Below are positions 56,246 through 64,000 of a stretch of DNA of 64,000 nt, piece by piece. How positions within the stretch are numbered: the first letter of the stretch is position 1; every line of letters starts with the position of its first letter. This stretch comes from Daejeonia sp002484105. GTDB lineage: Bacteria; Bacteroidota; Bacteroidia; Flavobacteriales; Weeksellaceae. The stretch lies in the NCBI RefSeq assembly GCF_051175565.1, contig NZ_CP195105.1:806001-870000 (forward strand), written 5' to 3'. A program made the position numbers and the translations under genes. The notes under the pieces were generated by a model that was not told where the DNA came from, searched no databases, and worked only from the letters and a program-made list of their open reading frames with translations.

Positions 56246-56854
56246 ATGGCTAGATATATTGGACCAAAAACAAAGATTGCCAGAAAATTTGGTGCTGCAA
56301 TCTATGGAGATGATAAAAACTTCGAGAGAAGAAGAAACCAACCACCAGGACAGCACGGCCCGAACAAAAGAAGAGGTGCCAAAAAATCTGAATACGCTGT
56401 ACAGCTGGCAGAAAAACAAAAAGCTAAATATACTTACGGAATCCTGGAAAGACAGTTTGCCAATCTGTACGAAAAAGCACAGAGAAGCAAAGGAGTCACA
56501 GGGGAAGTTCTTTTGCAGCTTTGTGAATCCAGACTTGACAATGTGGTATACAGATTCGGTTTTGCAAAAACCAGAGCTGCAGCAAGACAGCTTGTTTCAC
56601 ACAGACATATCACTGTAAATGGTGAACTGGTGAACATCCCTTCCTACATCCTGAAAGCCGGAGATGTTGTTGCAGTAAGAGAAAAATCCAAATCACTTGA
56701 AGTTGTTCTTGATGCTCTCGCTTCCAAAACAAATTATGAGTGGTTGCAATTCAACGACGAGAAAAAAGAAGGTACTTTCATTTCTGCACCGGAAAGACTG
56801 CAGATCCCGGAAGAGATCAAAGAACAGCTCATCGTCGAACTTTACTCTAAATAA
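56246..56854 (+). CDS. rpsD: 30S ribosomal protein S4
   Basis: A 202-residue uS4, primary 16S-binding and alpha-operon regulator in E. coli. ARYIGPKTKIARKFGAAIYG at the start; the S4 RNA-binding domain has LVSHRHITVNGELVNIPSYI. Confidence 0.98.
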   Translation: MARYIGPKTKIARKFGAAIYGDDKNFERRRNQPPGQHGPNKRRGAKKSEYAVQLAEKQKAKYTYGILERQFANLYEKAQRSKGVTGEVLLQLCESRLDNVVYRFGFAKTRAAARQLVSHRHITVNGELVNIPSYILKAGDVVAVREKSKSLEVVLDALASKTNYEWLQFNDEKKEGTFISAPERLQIPEEIKEQLIVELYSK

Positions 56855-56885
56855 TTTCTAATTAAATTTTTGCTCAACCAACAAT

Positions 56886-57881
56886 ATGGCAATTTTACAA
56901 TTCATAAAACCCGATAAAGTAATCCTTTTGAATTCTGACGATTTCAAAGGTCAGTTTGAATTCAGACCGCTGGAGCCGGGATTCGGATTAACAATCGGTA
57001 ATGCTTTGAGAAGAGTGCTTCTTTCTTCTCTGGAAGGATATGCTATTTCATCTATCAAAATTGAAGGTGTAGAGCACGAGTTTTCAACAATTCCGGGTGT
57101 CATCGAAGATGTTACTGAGATCATCCTCAATCTGAAACAGGTCAGGCTTAAAGCCAAATCCGAAAATCAGGAAAACGAAGTGGTGAAAGCAACAGTTTCC
57201 GGAAAAGAAACTGTAACAGCCGGCGATCTGGGAGCAGCAATGCACGGATTCGAAGTTCTCAACCCAGACCTCGTTATCGGTAACATGAACAAAGATGTAA
57301 CTTTCGAGATTACTCTGAATATTGAAAAAGGCCGCGGATACGTTCCGTCTGCTGATAACAAATCTGTCAATGCTCCGGTAGGTACCATTGCCATAGACTC
57401 GATATTCACTCCGATCAAAAAAGTCAAATACTCTGTAGATAACTATCGTGTAGAGCAAAAAACAGACTACGAAAAACTTGTATTAGATATCGAAACTGAC
57501 GGGTCTATTACCCCTCAGAATGCACTCACTGAAGCTTCTAAAATCCTGATTTATCATTTCATGTTATTCTCCGACGAGAGAATAACTCTGGAGACAGAAG
57601 CTGTGAAAGCATCCATCCAATATGATGAAGAAACACTCCATACAAGACAGCTTCTGAAATCCAAATTAGCAGATATGGATCTTTCCGTAAGAGCCCTGAA
57701 CTGCCTGAAGGCTGCAGAAGTTGAAACCCTTGGAGAGCTGGTTTCTTATAGTAAGTCTGATTTGATGAAATTCAGAAATTTCGGTAAGAAATCTTTAACC
57801 GAACTTGAAGAATTAGTCCATTCTAAAGGTCTTAACTTCGGTTTCGACGTATCAAAATATAAATTAGACGCTGATAAATAA
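56886..57881 (+). CDS. rpoA: RNA polymerase subunit alpha
   Basis: A 331-residue alpha subunit. The N-terminal dimer domain has PLEPGFGLTIGNALRRVLLS; the C-terminal domain has LDLSVRALNCLKAAEVETLG and LMKFRNFGKKSLTELEELV (last two motifs abbreviated). It is encoded between rpsD and rplQ as usual. Confidence 0.98.
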   Translation: MAILQFIKPDKVILLNSDDFKGQFEFRPLEPGFGLTIGNALRRVLLSSLEGYAISSIKIEGVEHEFSTIPGVIEDVTEIILNLKQVRLKAKSENQENEVVKATVSGKETVTAGDLGAAMHGFEVLNPDLVIGNMNKDVTFEITLNIEKGRGYVPSADNKSVNAPVGTIAIDSIFTPIKKVKYSVDNYRVEQKTDYEKLVLDIETDGSITPQNALTEASKILIYHFMLFSDERITLETEAVKASIQYDEETLHTRQLLKSKLADMDLSVRALNCLKAAEVETLGELVSYSKSDLMKFRNFGKKSLTELEELVHSKGLNFGFDVSKYKLDADK

Positions 57882-57887
57882 TTAACA

Positions 57888-58409
57888 ATGAGACACGGTA
57901 ATAAATTTAATCACTTAGGAAGAACTGCCTCTCACAGAAGCGCCTTACTTTCTAATATGGCTTGTTCTCTTATCCTGCATAAAAGAATCAACACAACGGT
58001 CGCCAAAGCTAAAGCTTTGAGAGTATATGTTGAGCCTATCCTTACTAAAGCCAAAGAAGATACCACACATAACAGAAGAACTGTTTTTGCATATCTGCAA
58101 AGCAAAGAAGCTGTTTCTGAACTCTTCAGAACAGTAGCCCCAAAAATCGCTGAAAGAAACGGTGGATATACCCGAATTATCAAAACCGGATTCCGCGTAG
58201 GTGATGCTGCTGATACTGCTCTGATCGAGCTGGTAGACTTCAATGAACTTTACAACCCGAATGCAGAAGAGAAAAAAGCAACCAGAAGAAGCAGAAGACC
58301 TTCCAAGAAAACTGCAGAACCTGTTGCTGAAGTAAATGCTGAGGAAACTAAAGCTGAAACTTCCGAAAAACCTGAAGCAGAAACTGCTGAAGGTACAACT
58401 GAAGAATAA
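57888..58409 (+). CDS. rplQ: 50S ribosomal protein L17 with acidic C-terminal extension
   Basis: A 173-residue bL17. MRHGNKFNHLGRTASHRSAL starts the conserved core (about 1-120). A basic then acidic low-complexity tail (RRSRRPSKKTAEPVAEV, then Glu/Ala/Thr-rich) adds about 50 residues over the E. coli form. Last gene of the operon. Confidence 0.97.
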   Translation: MRHGNKFNHLGRTASHRSALLSNMACSLILHKRINTTVAKAKALRVYVEPILTKAKEDTTHNRRTVFAYLQSKEAVSELFRTVAPKIAERNGGYTRIIKTGFRVGDAADTALIELVDFNELYNPNAEEKKATRRSRRPSKKTAEPVAEVNAEETKAETSEKPEAETAEGTTEE

Positions 58410-58441
58410 AACAAGATTTTTTTCAGAATAAATTAAATACA

Positions 58442-58472
58442 AAAGCCGCTCCTGAAAAGGGACGGCTTTATT
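58442..58472. terminator. Terminator after rplQ, shared with the convergent lipoprotein gene
   Basis: Stem AAAGCCG / CGGCTTT with an inner TCC/GGA pairing, flanked by A-rich sequence on the left and TATTTT on the right. Confidence 0.8.
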
Positions 58473-58493
58473 TTATGCTCTCTTGAAGAGAAA

Positions 58494-58925
58494 TCAGATG
58501 TTATCCTTCTTCAGCGGAATGATGTTTCCATCCTGAATAATATACAGCGAATCTCCTTTCTTTTCCGCTCTGATGCCATTTCGCTCATAAGTGGTCTTCA
58601 ACGGATTGACGTCTTTCCTGTCCAGCTGGATTTTTCTTTTGTTGGCTTCTATGGTAAGGGTATGTTCTTCTGGCGTATCTGCAAATGTTACTTTTGCCTT
58701 GGTATTGTCCAAACCTGAGTATACAAATGTTTCCTGACGGTTTGTCTTGCCGTCTACCGTTTTTTCGTACGATGCAGATGTTGCGCTGTCGATTTTTCCG
58801 TTATTGTCTGTATATGAAGTTTCGGCAGATTCCTTGATGATTACATTTCCGTTGCCTTCTGTGTTTTTTTTGCAGGAAATCAAAGACAGAGAAATCGCTG
58901 ATGCTGTAATAAAAAAAATTCTCAT
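58494..58925 (-). CDS. Putative lipoprotein, unknown function
   Basis: A 143-residue protein with lipobox LISC (Cys near 18) followed by KKN. The mature part is beta-rich and polar (EHTLTIEANKRKIQLDRKDV), somewhat like small inhibitor-type lipoproteins, but no family is recognised. It lies alone between rplQ and eno. Confidence 0.72.
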   Translation of the reverse strand: MRIFFITASAISLSLISCKKNTEGNGNVIIKESAETSYTDNNGKIDSATSASYEKTVDGKTNRQETFVYSGLDNTKAKVTFADTPEEHTLTIEANKRKIQLDRKDVNPLKTTYERNGIRAEKKGDSLYIIQDGNIIPLKKDNI

Positions 58926-59010
58926 AACATATTTTTTTGTGGGGTTAATGCATGCATTTTATATGCCATATTTCATAAATTTATATGAAGCAGGTCTGCG
59001 TAAAATTAAG

Positions 59011-59018
59011 TAAATTTG
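59011..59018 (+). promoter_or_regulatory. -7 promoter element for eno
   Basis: TAAATTTG, 33 bases before the eno ATG; no clear -33 box. Confidence 0.6.
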
Positions 59019-59051
59019 CACTACAAAAATATTAATTAAAAAACGATCAAA

Positions 59052-60344
59052 ATGAGTTACATTTCTTTCATTGAAGCCCGACAGATTTTGGATTCCAGAG
59101 GTAATCCTACAGTAGAAGTTGATGTGTATACTGAAAACGGTGGCTTTGGACGCGCTGCAGTTCCTTCCGGAGCATCTACAGGAGAGCACGAAGCGGTAGA
59201 ACTTCGCGACGGAGGTTCAGCATATAACGGTAAAGGAGTTCTGAAAGCAGTAGAAAATGTAACGGAAGTTATTGCTCCTGAAATTATCGGTGTTTCAGTT
59301 TTCGAACAGAACCTGATCGACAGAATTATGATTGAGCTCGACGGTACTCCAAACAAAGGAAAACTCGGTGCCAATGCTATTCTCGGTGTTTCACTTGCTG
59401 TGGCAAAAGCTGCTGCAAACGAACTGAAAATGCCGCTTTATAAATATGTTGGCGGTGTGAATGCCAATACACTTCCGGTTCCGATGATGAACGTCATCAA
59501 TGCGGGGGCACATTCCGATGCTCCGATTGCTTTCCAGGAATTCATGATTATGCCGGTGAAAGCAGAATCTTTCTCAGACTCACTGAGAAAAGGTACAGAA
59601 GTATTCCACAGCTTGAAATCCGTGCTGAAAGGCAGAGGTCTTTCTACTTCTGTAGGGGATGAAGGCGGTTTTGCTCCTAATTTTGAAAATATCGAAGATG
59701 CACTCGATACACTCCTGAAAGCTGTAGAAAAAGCAGGTTACAAACCAGGAGATGACTTCATGTTTGCACTCGACTGCGCTTCTTCAGAATTTTATTTCAA
59801 CGGAGTATACGACTATACAAAATTTGAAGGTGATAAAGGTGTCCAGAGAAGCAGAGAAGATCAGGCTTCCTACCTTGCAGACCTTATTGCCAAATATCCC
59901 ATCATCTCTATTGAAGATGGTATGTCTGAAGACGACTGGGACGGATGGAAACTCCTTACCGACAAAATTGGTGACAAAGTACAGCTCGTAGGCGACGATT
60001 TATTCGTAACCAATGTTGAAAGACTTGAAACAGGTATCGAAAAAGGCGTAGCCAACTCAATCCTCGTTAAAGTCAACCAGATTGGTTCTCTTTCCGAAAC
60101 CCTCGCCGCTGTAGAACTTGCACAGAAAAACAAATACACTTCTGTTATGTCCCACAGATCAGGAGAAACTGAAGATTCTACTATTGCTGACCTTGCCGTT
60201 GCCTGCAACTGCGGACAGATCAAAACTGGTTCTGCTTCCCGTTCAGACAGAATGGCAAAATACAACCAGTTGCTCAGAATCGAAGAAACACTGGGTGAAA
60301 CCGCAGTTTTCCCTGGTCTTTCTGCTTTCAATGTTAAGAGATAA
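59052..60344 (+). CDS. eno: Enolase
   Basis: A 430-residue glycolytic enzyme converting 2-phosphoglycerate to PEP. It begins with SFIEARQILDSRGNPTVEVD. SGASTGEHEAVELRD holds the mobile loop, GDEGGFAPNFEN the catalytic Glu, and SVMSHRSGETEDSTIADLAV the signature with the essential His. Monocistronic with its own promoter and terminator; strongly biased codons. Confidence 0.98.
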   Translation: MSYISFIEARQILDSRGNPTVEVDVYTENGGFGRAAVPSGASTGEHEAVELRDGGSAYNGKGVLKAVENVTEVIAPEIIGVSVFEQNLIDRIMIELDGTPNKGKLGANAILGVSLAVAKAAANELKMPLYKYVGGVNANTLPVPMMNVINAGAHSDAPIAFQEFMIMPVKAESFSDSLRKGTEVFHSLKSVLKGRGLSTSVGDEGGFAPNFENIEDALDTLLKAVEKAGYKPGDDFMFALDCASSEFYFNGVYDYTKFEGDKGVQRSREDQASYLADLIAKYPIISIEDGMSEDDWDGWKLLTDKIGDKVQLVGDDLFVTNVERLETGIEKGVANSILVKVNQIGSLSETLAAVELAQKNKYTSVMSHRSGETEDSTIADLAVACNCGQIKTGSASRSDRMAKYNQLLRIEETLGETAVFPGLSAFNVKR

Positions 60345-60365
60345 TCCGTACTGCAACTACCATAT

Positions 60366-60398
60366 CACACCCGGAAGAATATTCCGGGTGTTTTTTTA
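60366..60398 (+). terminator. Terminator after eno
   Basis: Stem ACACCCGGAA / TTCCGGGTGT, loop GAATA, then T7. Confidence 0.93.
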
Positions 60399-60502
60399 TG
60401 CAGTTTCCTTATTGAATTTTAGACATTTTTATCTTAGATTTACCGCGGAAATCAAAGCAAAAGCAATAGATTTTTTTTATAATGATAAACATAAAAACCA
60501 CG

Positions 60503-60534
60503 TTTGATTATTATTCATTTATTGCTTATATTTA
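60503..60534 (+). promoter_or_regulatory. Promoter for gltA, TTTG-N20-TATATTTA
   Basis: TTTG at 60503-60506, a 20-base spacer and TATATTTA (one mismatch to TAnnTTTG), 20 bases before the gltA ATG. Confidence 0.6.
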
Positions 60535-60554
60535 ACGAATAAAATTTATATAAA

Positions 60555-61847
60555 ATGTCAGATAATAAAGTAGTACTGAACTATGACGGAAAATCTTTCG
60601 AGTACCCTATTGTAGAGAGTACGCTGGGCGACCGGGGGATAGATATTTCCAAACTCCGAAACGAGACCGGCCTCATCACCCTTGATCTCGGATATAAAAA
60701 TACTGGGGCCACCATCAGCGAAATCACCTATCTTGACGGTGACAAAGGAGAACTCTTCTACAGAGGATATCCGATTGAGCAGATTGCCGAAAAATCCAAC
60801 TTCACCGAAGTGATGTATCTGCTCTTGCAAGGTGAGCTTCCAACACAGGAACAATTCTTAAGATTCGAACAGAACATCAAAAGATACAACTGGGTAGCAG
60901 AAGAAATGAAGAAAATTCTTGATGTCTTCCCACGTTCTGCACATCCAATGGGCGTTCTCTCTACACTGACATCTTCCCTCACCGCTTTCAACCCGAAAGC
61001 CGTGGATATCAAAAATAAAGAAGATCTCGACCATGCAGCCGAAATGCTCATCGCCAAGTTTGCACATCTGTGCTCCTGGACGTACAGAAAACTGCAGGGC
61101 TTTTCCCTCAACCATGGAGACAACAGGCTTAATTATGTTGAGAACTTCTATTTTATGACTTTCAGAATGCACAACAATCCGGATTTCGAAATTGATCCGG
61201 TAGTCGTTGATGCACTCAACAAACTCCTGATTCTGCATGCAGATCACGAACAGAACTGCTCTACCTCTACCGTAAGAATGGTAGGATCTGCACATACAGG
61301 GCTGTTTGCTTCCATCTCTGCAGGCGTATCTGCGCTTTGGGGACCTCTGCATGGAGGGGCCAACCAGGCGGTAATCGAAATGCTCGAAACCATCCAGAGA
61401 GACGGTGGCAACGTTGCCAAATATGTTGAAAAAGCAAAAGACAAAAACGATCCGTTCCGCCTTATGGGATTCGGACACCGTGTTTACAGAAATTTCGATC
61501 CACGTGCAAGAATTATCAAAAAAGCAACAGACGATATTCTCGGCAAACTCGGCGTACACGACGAAGCACTTGATATTGCCCTGCAACTCGAAAAAGTGGC
61601 TCTGGAAGACGAATACTTCATCGAAAGGAAACTCTACCCAAATGTCGATTTCTATTCCGGAATCATTTACAGAGCGCTGGGGATCCCAACGGAAATGTTC
61701 ACCGTGATGTTTGCCCTCGGGAGACTTCCAGGATGGATTTCTCAGTGGAAGGAAATGCGTATCAAAGGCGATCCTATCGGACGTCCGAGACAGGTGTACC
61801 AAGGCCATACCAAAAGAGACTATGTTCCCATAGAACTTAGGAAATAA
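60555..61847 (+). CDS. gltA: Citrate synthase
   Basis: A 430-residue enzyme of the TCA cycle joining oxaloacetate and acetyl-CoA. Catalytic motifs: LHADHEQNCST, GPLHGGANQAVIEM, MGFGHRVYRNFDPRA and the catalytic Asp in PNVDFYSGIIY. The length and N-terminal beta domain fit the hexameric type II class. Monocistronic. Confidence 0.97.
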   Translation: MSDNKVVLNYDGKSFEYPIVESTLGDRGIDISKLRNETGLITLDLGYKNTGATISEITYLDGDKGELFYRGYPIEQIAEKSNFTEVMYLLLQGELPTQEQFLRFEQNIKRYNWVAEEMKKILDVFPRSAHPMGVLSTLTSSLTAFNPKAVDIKNKEDLDHAAEMLIAKFAHLCSWTYRKLQGFSLNHGDNRLNYVENFYFMTFRMHNNPDFEIDPVVVDALNKLLILHADHEQNCSTSTVRMVGSAHTGLFASISAGVSALWGPLHGGANQAVIEMLETIQRDGGNVAKYVEKAKDKNDPFRLMGFGHRVYRNFDPRARIIKKATDDILGKLGVHDEALDIALQLEKVALEDEYFIERKLYPNVDFYSGIIYRALGIPTEMFTVMFALGRLPGWISQWKEMRIKGDPIGRPRQVYQGHTKRDYVPIELRK

Positions 61848-61855
61848 ATATGGTG

Positions 61856-61883
61856 TCCCCGGTTTTTTGCCGGGGATTTTTTT
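61856..61883 (+). terminator. Terminator after gltA
   Basis: Stem TCCCCGG / CCGGGGA, loop TTTTTTG, then T7. Confidence 0.9.
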
Positions 61884-61888
61884 GTTTT

Positions 61889-62018
61889 GGGCGTGTCCCT
61901 CACTCGCTTTCTCCGCTACGCTCCGTGCACTCACTCGGGCCGGGCTGTTCACTGCTACTCCTCATGCCGTGAGCTATAGCCTTCGCTATTGCGGGGTATC
62001 CGTTGCCATCCCTCACGC
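61889..62018. repeat. GC-rich extragenic repeat-like element
   Basis: A 130-base block much richer in GC than its AT-rich surroundings. It starts GGGCGTGTCCC and ends CCATCCCTCACGC, so the ends can pair as GCGTG / CACGC. An internal hairpin is GCTATAGC-CTTC-GCTATTGC (about 61973-61992). It codes for nothing plausible and looks like a mobile or REP-like extragenic element; copy number elsewhere cannot be seen. Confidence 0.6.
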
Positions 62019-62060
62019 GAAAATAGCATTTCCCGATTTTAGCTTTCAGCGAACTTTCAA

Positions 62061-62068
62061 TATATTTG
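62061..62068 (+). promoter_or_regulatory. -7 promoter element for the deiminase-fold gene
   Basis: TATATTTG, 19 bases before the ATG at 62088. Confidence 0.55.
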
Positions 62069-62087
62069 CCTAAGCCATAAAACCATT

Positions 62088-63002
62088 ATGAAACTGAACA
62101 TCAAAAACGAAACAGCCCGTCTGAAATCCGTTGTTTTGGGACAACCCCTGTCTATCGGCCCAACGCCCGCCCTGGAAGAAAGTTATGATGCCAAATCCTA
62201 TTATAATATTCAGCACAAAACATATCCCTCCGAACACGATGTCGTGGAAGAAATGACCGCGTTTGAAAATATCCTGATCAAATACGGTGTTGAAGTCTAC
62301 CGCCCCAATATTATCAGCGACTACAACCAGGTCTTTGCGCGGGATGTGGCATTTGTTATCGACGACAAAATGATTATCTCCAACGTCATCCCCGACAGAG
62401 CCGATGAGCAGGAAGCCTACCGCAGGATTTTCGAGAAAGTACGCTGGCGCGATATCATCAATCTTCCCGAAAAAGCACATATAGAAGGTGGTGATGTCAT
62501 TGTATGGAACGATTTTTTGTTTGTCGGTACGTGCTATAGCGAAGATTACCGGAATTTTAAAACCGCGAGAACCAACGAGTATGCCATAGAAATTCTGAAA
62601 GAATATTTTCCCAAAAAGAGAATTATAGATTTTGATCTGAAAAAAAATGATACCGAACCGTACAAAGGTGTTCTCCATCTGGACTGTACCTTCAATCCCG
62701 TGGGCAGGGACAAATGCATTGTCTACAGAAACGGTTTTGTGGAAGAAAGCGACTATCACCTCCTGTTGGATATTTTTGGTGAAGAAAACTGCTTTGAAGT
62801 TACCGATGAAGAAATGTTTGAGATGTTCCCGAATATTTTTTCCATTTCACCGGAGGTAGTGGTTTCCGACAGGAGTTTTACACGAATGAACGATTTTTTG
62901 CGAGAAGAGTGGGGCCTCACCGTTGAAGAAGTTCCATACCGCGAAATTTCCAAAATGGGTGGTTTGTTCCGCTGTTCTACTATGCCGCTGGTGAGGGAAT
63001 AG
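62088..63002 (+). CDS. Arginine deiminase / amidinotransferase-fold hydrolase
   Basis: A 304-residue guanidine-modifying enzyme. Catalytic features: QVFARDVAFV (Asp), HIEGGDVIVW (Glu/Asp loop), the His of VLHLDCTFNPVG and the nucleophile Cys in GGLFRCSTMPLVRE at the C-terminus. It may be a dimethylarginine dimethylaminohydrolase, citrulline hydrolase or amidinotransferase; the substrate is open. Cytoplasmic, single gene. Confidence 0.87.
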   Translation: MKLNIKNETARLKSVVLGQPLSIGPTPALEESYDAKSYYNIQHKTYPSEHDVVEEMTAFENILIKYGVEVYRPNIISDYNQVFARDVAFVIDDKMIISNVIPDRADEQEAYRRIFEKVRWRDIINLPEKAHIEGGDVIVWNDFLFVGTCYSEDYRNFKTARTNEYAIEILKEYFPKKRIIDFDLKKNDTEPYKGVLHLDCTFNPVGRDKCIVYRNGFVEESDYHLLLDIFGEENCFEVTDEEMFEMFPNIFSISPEVVVSDRSFTRMNDFLREEWGLTVEEVPYREISKMGGLFRCSTMPLVRE

Positions 63003-63037
63003 AGGTGTGTTGTTTTTCCGGCTGCCTGTTTTATCCA

Positions 63038-63694
63038 TTAGCCGGTACATTCTTTCATAAGTTTGATTTCGTTAGGGTTTGCAAAAGTTTCGTAAGAGAG
63101 AATAGCGGAAGAATGAAACCTGTGGCTTTTAACAGTATGGATCAGTTCGGAAATATTTCCTGAGCGTACACTCCCGCCAATAAGAATGTTTTCCGGAAAA
63201 AGCTCGACCAGTTTTTTCAGGTTTTCCTTCCCCTCAAGAGCCGTTCTTTTTCCTCCAGAGGTCAGAATTTCCCGGAAACCGAGTTGCATAATCAGTTCTG
63301 CTGAGCGGAACAGGTCTCGTGTTCTGTCCACCGCACGATGGAATACACAGGGTTTTCCATCTGCAAGATCCAGTAAAATACGGTTTCGTACTACATCAAT
63401 CTGCTGCTGAACATCCAGAACCCCAAAAACAAAACCATCTGCTCCGGCATCACGAAAAGCAGAGAGACTTATTTTCATCTGTTCAAATTCTCCTTCACTG
63501 TACAGAAAAGAACCGGCAGAAGGTCGGATCATCACATGAATCGGGGTGTGGTATTTGGATTTCAGATAGCGGAATTCTTCAAGGTCAGGTGTCAGCCCGC
63601 CAGATTGTATATCAGAACAGAATTCAATTCTATCGGCTACAGAATTCAGTGCCGTTTCGGCAGAAGTAATTTCAAAACAGGCAATCTCCAGCAT
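63038..63694 (-). CDS. cutC: CutC-family protein
   Basis: A 218-residue TIM barrel named for copper homeostasis, although its true role is unclear. MLEIACFEITSAETALNSVA, RIEFCSDIQSGGLTPDLEE, HVMIRPSAGSFLYSE and ILTSGGKRTALEGKENLKKL are signatures. It starts 2 bases after the asparaginase-family stop, so the two are an operon. Confidence 0.95.
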   Translation of the reverse strand: MLEIACFEITSAETALNSVADRIEFCSDIQSGGLTPDLEEFRYLKSKYHTPIHVMIRPSAGSFLYSEGEFEQMKISLSAFRDAGADGFVFGVLDVQQQIDVVRNRILLDLADGKPCVFHRAVDRTRDLFRSAELIMQLGFREILTSGGKRTALEGKENLKKLVELFPENILIGGSVRSGNISELIHTVKSHRFHSSAILSYETFANPNEIKLMKECTG

Positions 63695-63696
63695 AT

Positions 63697-64000
63697 TCAG
63701 ATTAGGAATTTGGCGTCAAAAAGTTGATTGGAAGTCTCGTCATGAACCGCATAATTGAAACCGCTCTGCAAACAGAATGCGCCGGTTTCTCCGTGTTTGT
63801 TCAGGGCAATAAAGCCAATCTGAAGTTCTCTTGGATTTTTGTGCCGTTGCACAATAAACCGGTGTATTCTTTTTACGGCTTCTTCGCAGGCTTGCTGTGG
63901 AGTTTTTCCGTTGCGCATCAGCTCTACTACAAGATGGGTGCCGCAGGTACGGATCACTTCTTCGCCGTGACCGGTGGCTGTTGCCGCACCGATTTCATTG
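63697..64000 (-). CDS. Glycosylasparaginase / isoaspartyl peptidase family, C-terminal part (5' end outside window)
   Basis: The frame is open to the window edge. The visible 100 residues include GAATATGHGEEVIRTCGTHL and end FNYAVHDETSNQLFDAKFLI; both fit the beta-subunit of Ntn-hydrolase asparaginases. The catalytic Thr lies upstream outside the window. These enzymes cleave N-acetylglucosaminyl-Asn or isoaspartyl bonds. Coupled to cutC. Confidence 0.85.
   Translation of the reverse strand, partial: NEIGAATATGHGEEVIRTCGTHLVVELMRNGKTPQQACEEAVKRIHRFIVQRHKNPRELQIGFIALNKHGETGAFCLQSGFNYAVHDETSNQLFDAKFLI

Noticed and set aside
60858..61952. 364-codon open frame antisense to gltA
   Set aside because: It lies fully across a conserved citrate synthase gene. 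It is a composition shadow of the biased codons, with no recognisable product and no promoter.

Overview
The window is chromosomal DNA of a Bacteroidota bacterium of the class Flavobacteriia, most likely the Chryseobacterium/Epilithonimonas group (Weeksellaceae). Four lines of evidence point there. The promoters have the TTTG-N19-TAnnTTTG form of this phylum. There is almost no Shine-Dalgarno signal. Type IX secretion (PorG, a T9SS-sorted protein) and the porG-uppS-bamA-ompH-ompH gene order are present. The 16S rRNA has a flavobacterial sequence and an altered 3' tail. Assignment below family is an inference from the 16S text alone.

Layout. 1-7.9 kb: end of a U32 peptidase gene, ferredoxin, fau, two small cell-surface operons, an ECF sigma factor with a 44-residue companion, a HAD hydrolase, trpS, lspA and a DksA-like gene. 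7.9-16.5 kb (minus strand): ileS, a Cys-rich miniprotein, a TonB-dependent receptor with a Met/Cys-rich leader peptide and attenuator, and a LytS-type sensor kinase. 16.6-30.4 kb: topA, a duplicated FISUMP-like T9SS protein, a degenerate ureohydrolase and a compact polysaccharide locus (GT2, EpsG-like polymerase, WecA-like transferase, Wza-like, Wzc-like). 30.6-38.2 kb: the porG-uppS-bamA-ompH-ompH envelope operon, then thioesterase, rfbD and a secreted protein. 38.3-43.9 kb: one complete rRNA operon, 16S-tRNA-Ile-tRNA-Ala-23S-5S. 44.4-58.4 kb: a continuous S10-spc-alpha ribosomal protein operon, rplC to rplQ, including secY, infA and rpoA but with no rpsJ at its head. 58.5-64 kb: a lipoprotein, enolase, citrate synthase, a GC-rich extragenic repeat, an arginine-deiminase-fold enzyme, cutC and the end of an asparaginase-family gene.

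The most unusual material is non-coding. (1) Eight or more spacers lying inside transcription units carry imperfect inverted repeats built from short reiterated words, and the word differs at each site. They occur in three rRNA-operon spacers, four ribosomal protein operon gaps and the lspA leader. In the ribosomal protein operon, every gap longer than about 41 bases holds one. (2) The TonB receptor has a complete attenuation leader: consensus promoter, an operator-like palindrome, a 29-codon peptide with four Cys and four internal Met codons, and mutually exclusive antiterminator and terminator pairings. (3) The 16S 3' tail reads AUCUCAUU where the canonical anti-Shine-Dalgarno is ACCUCCUU.
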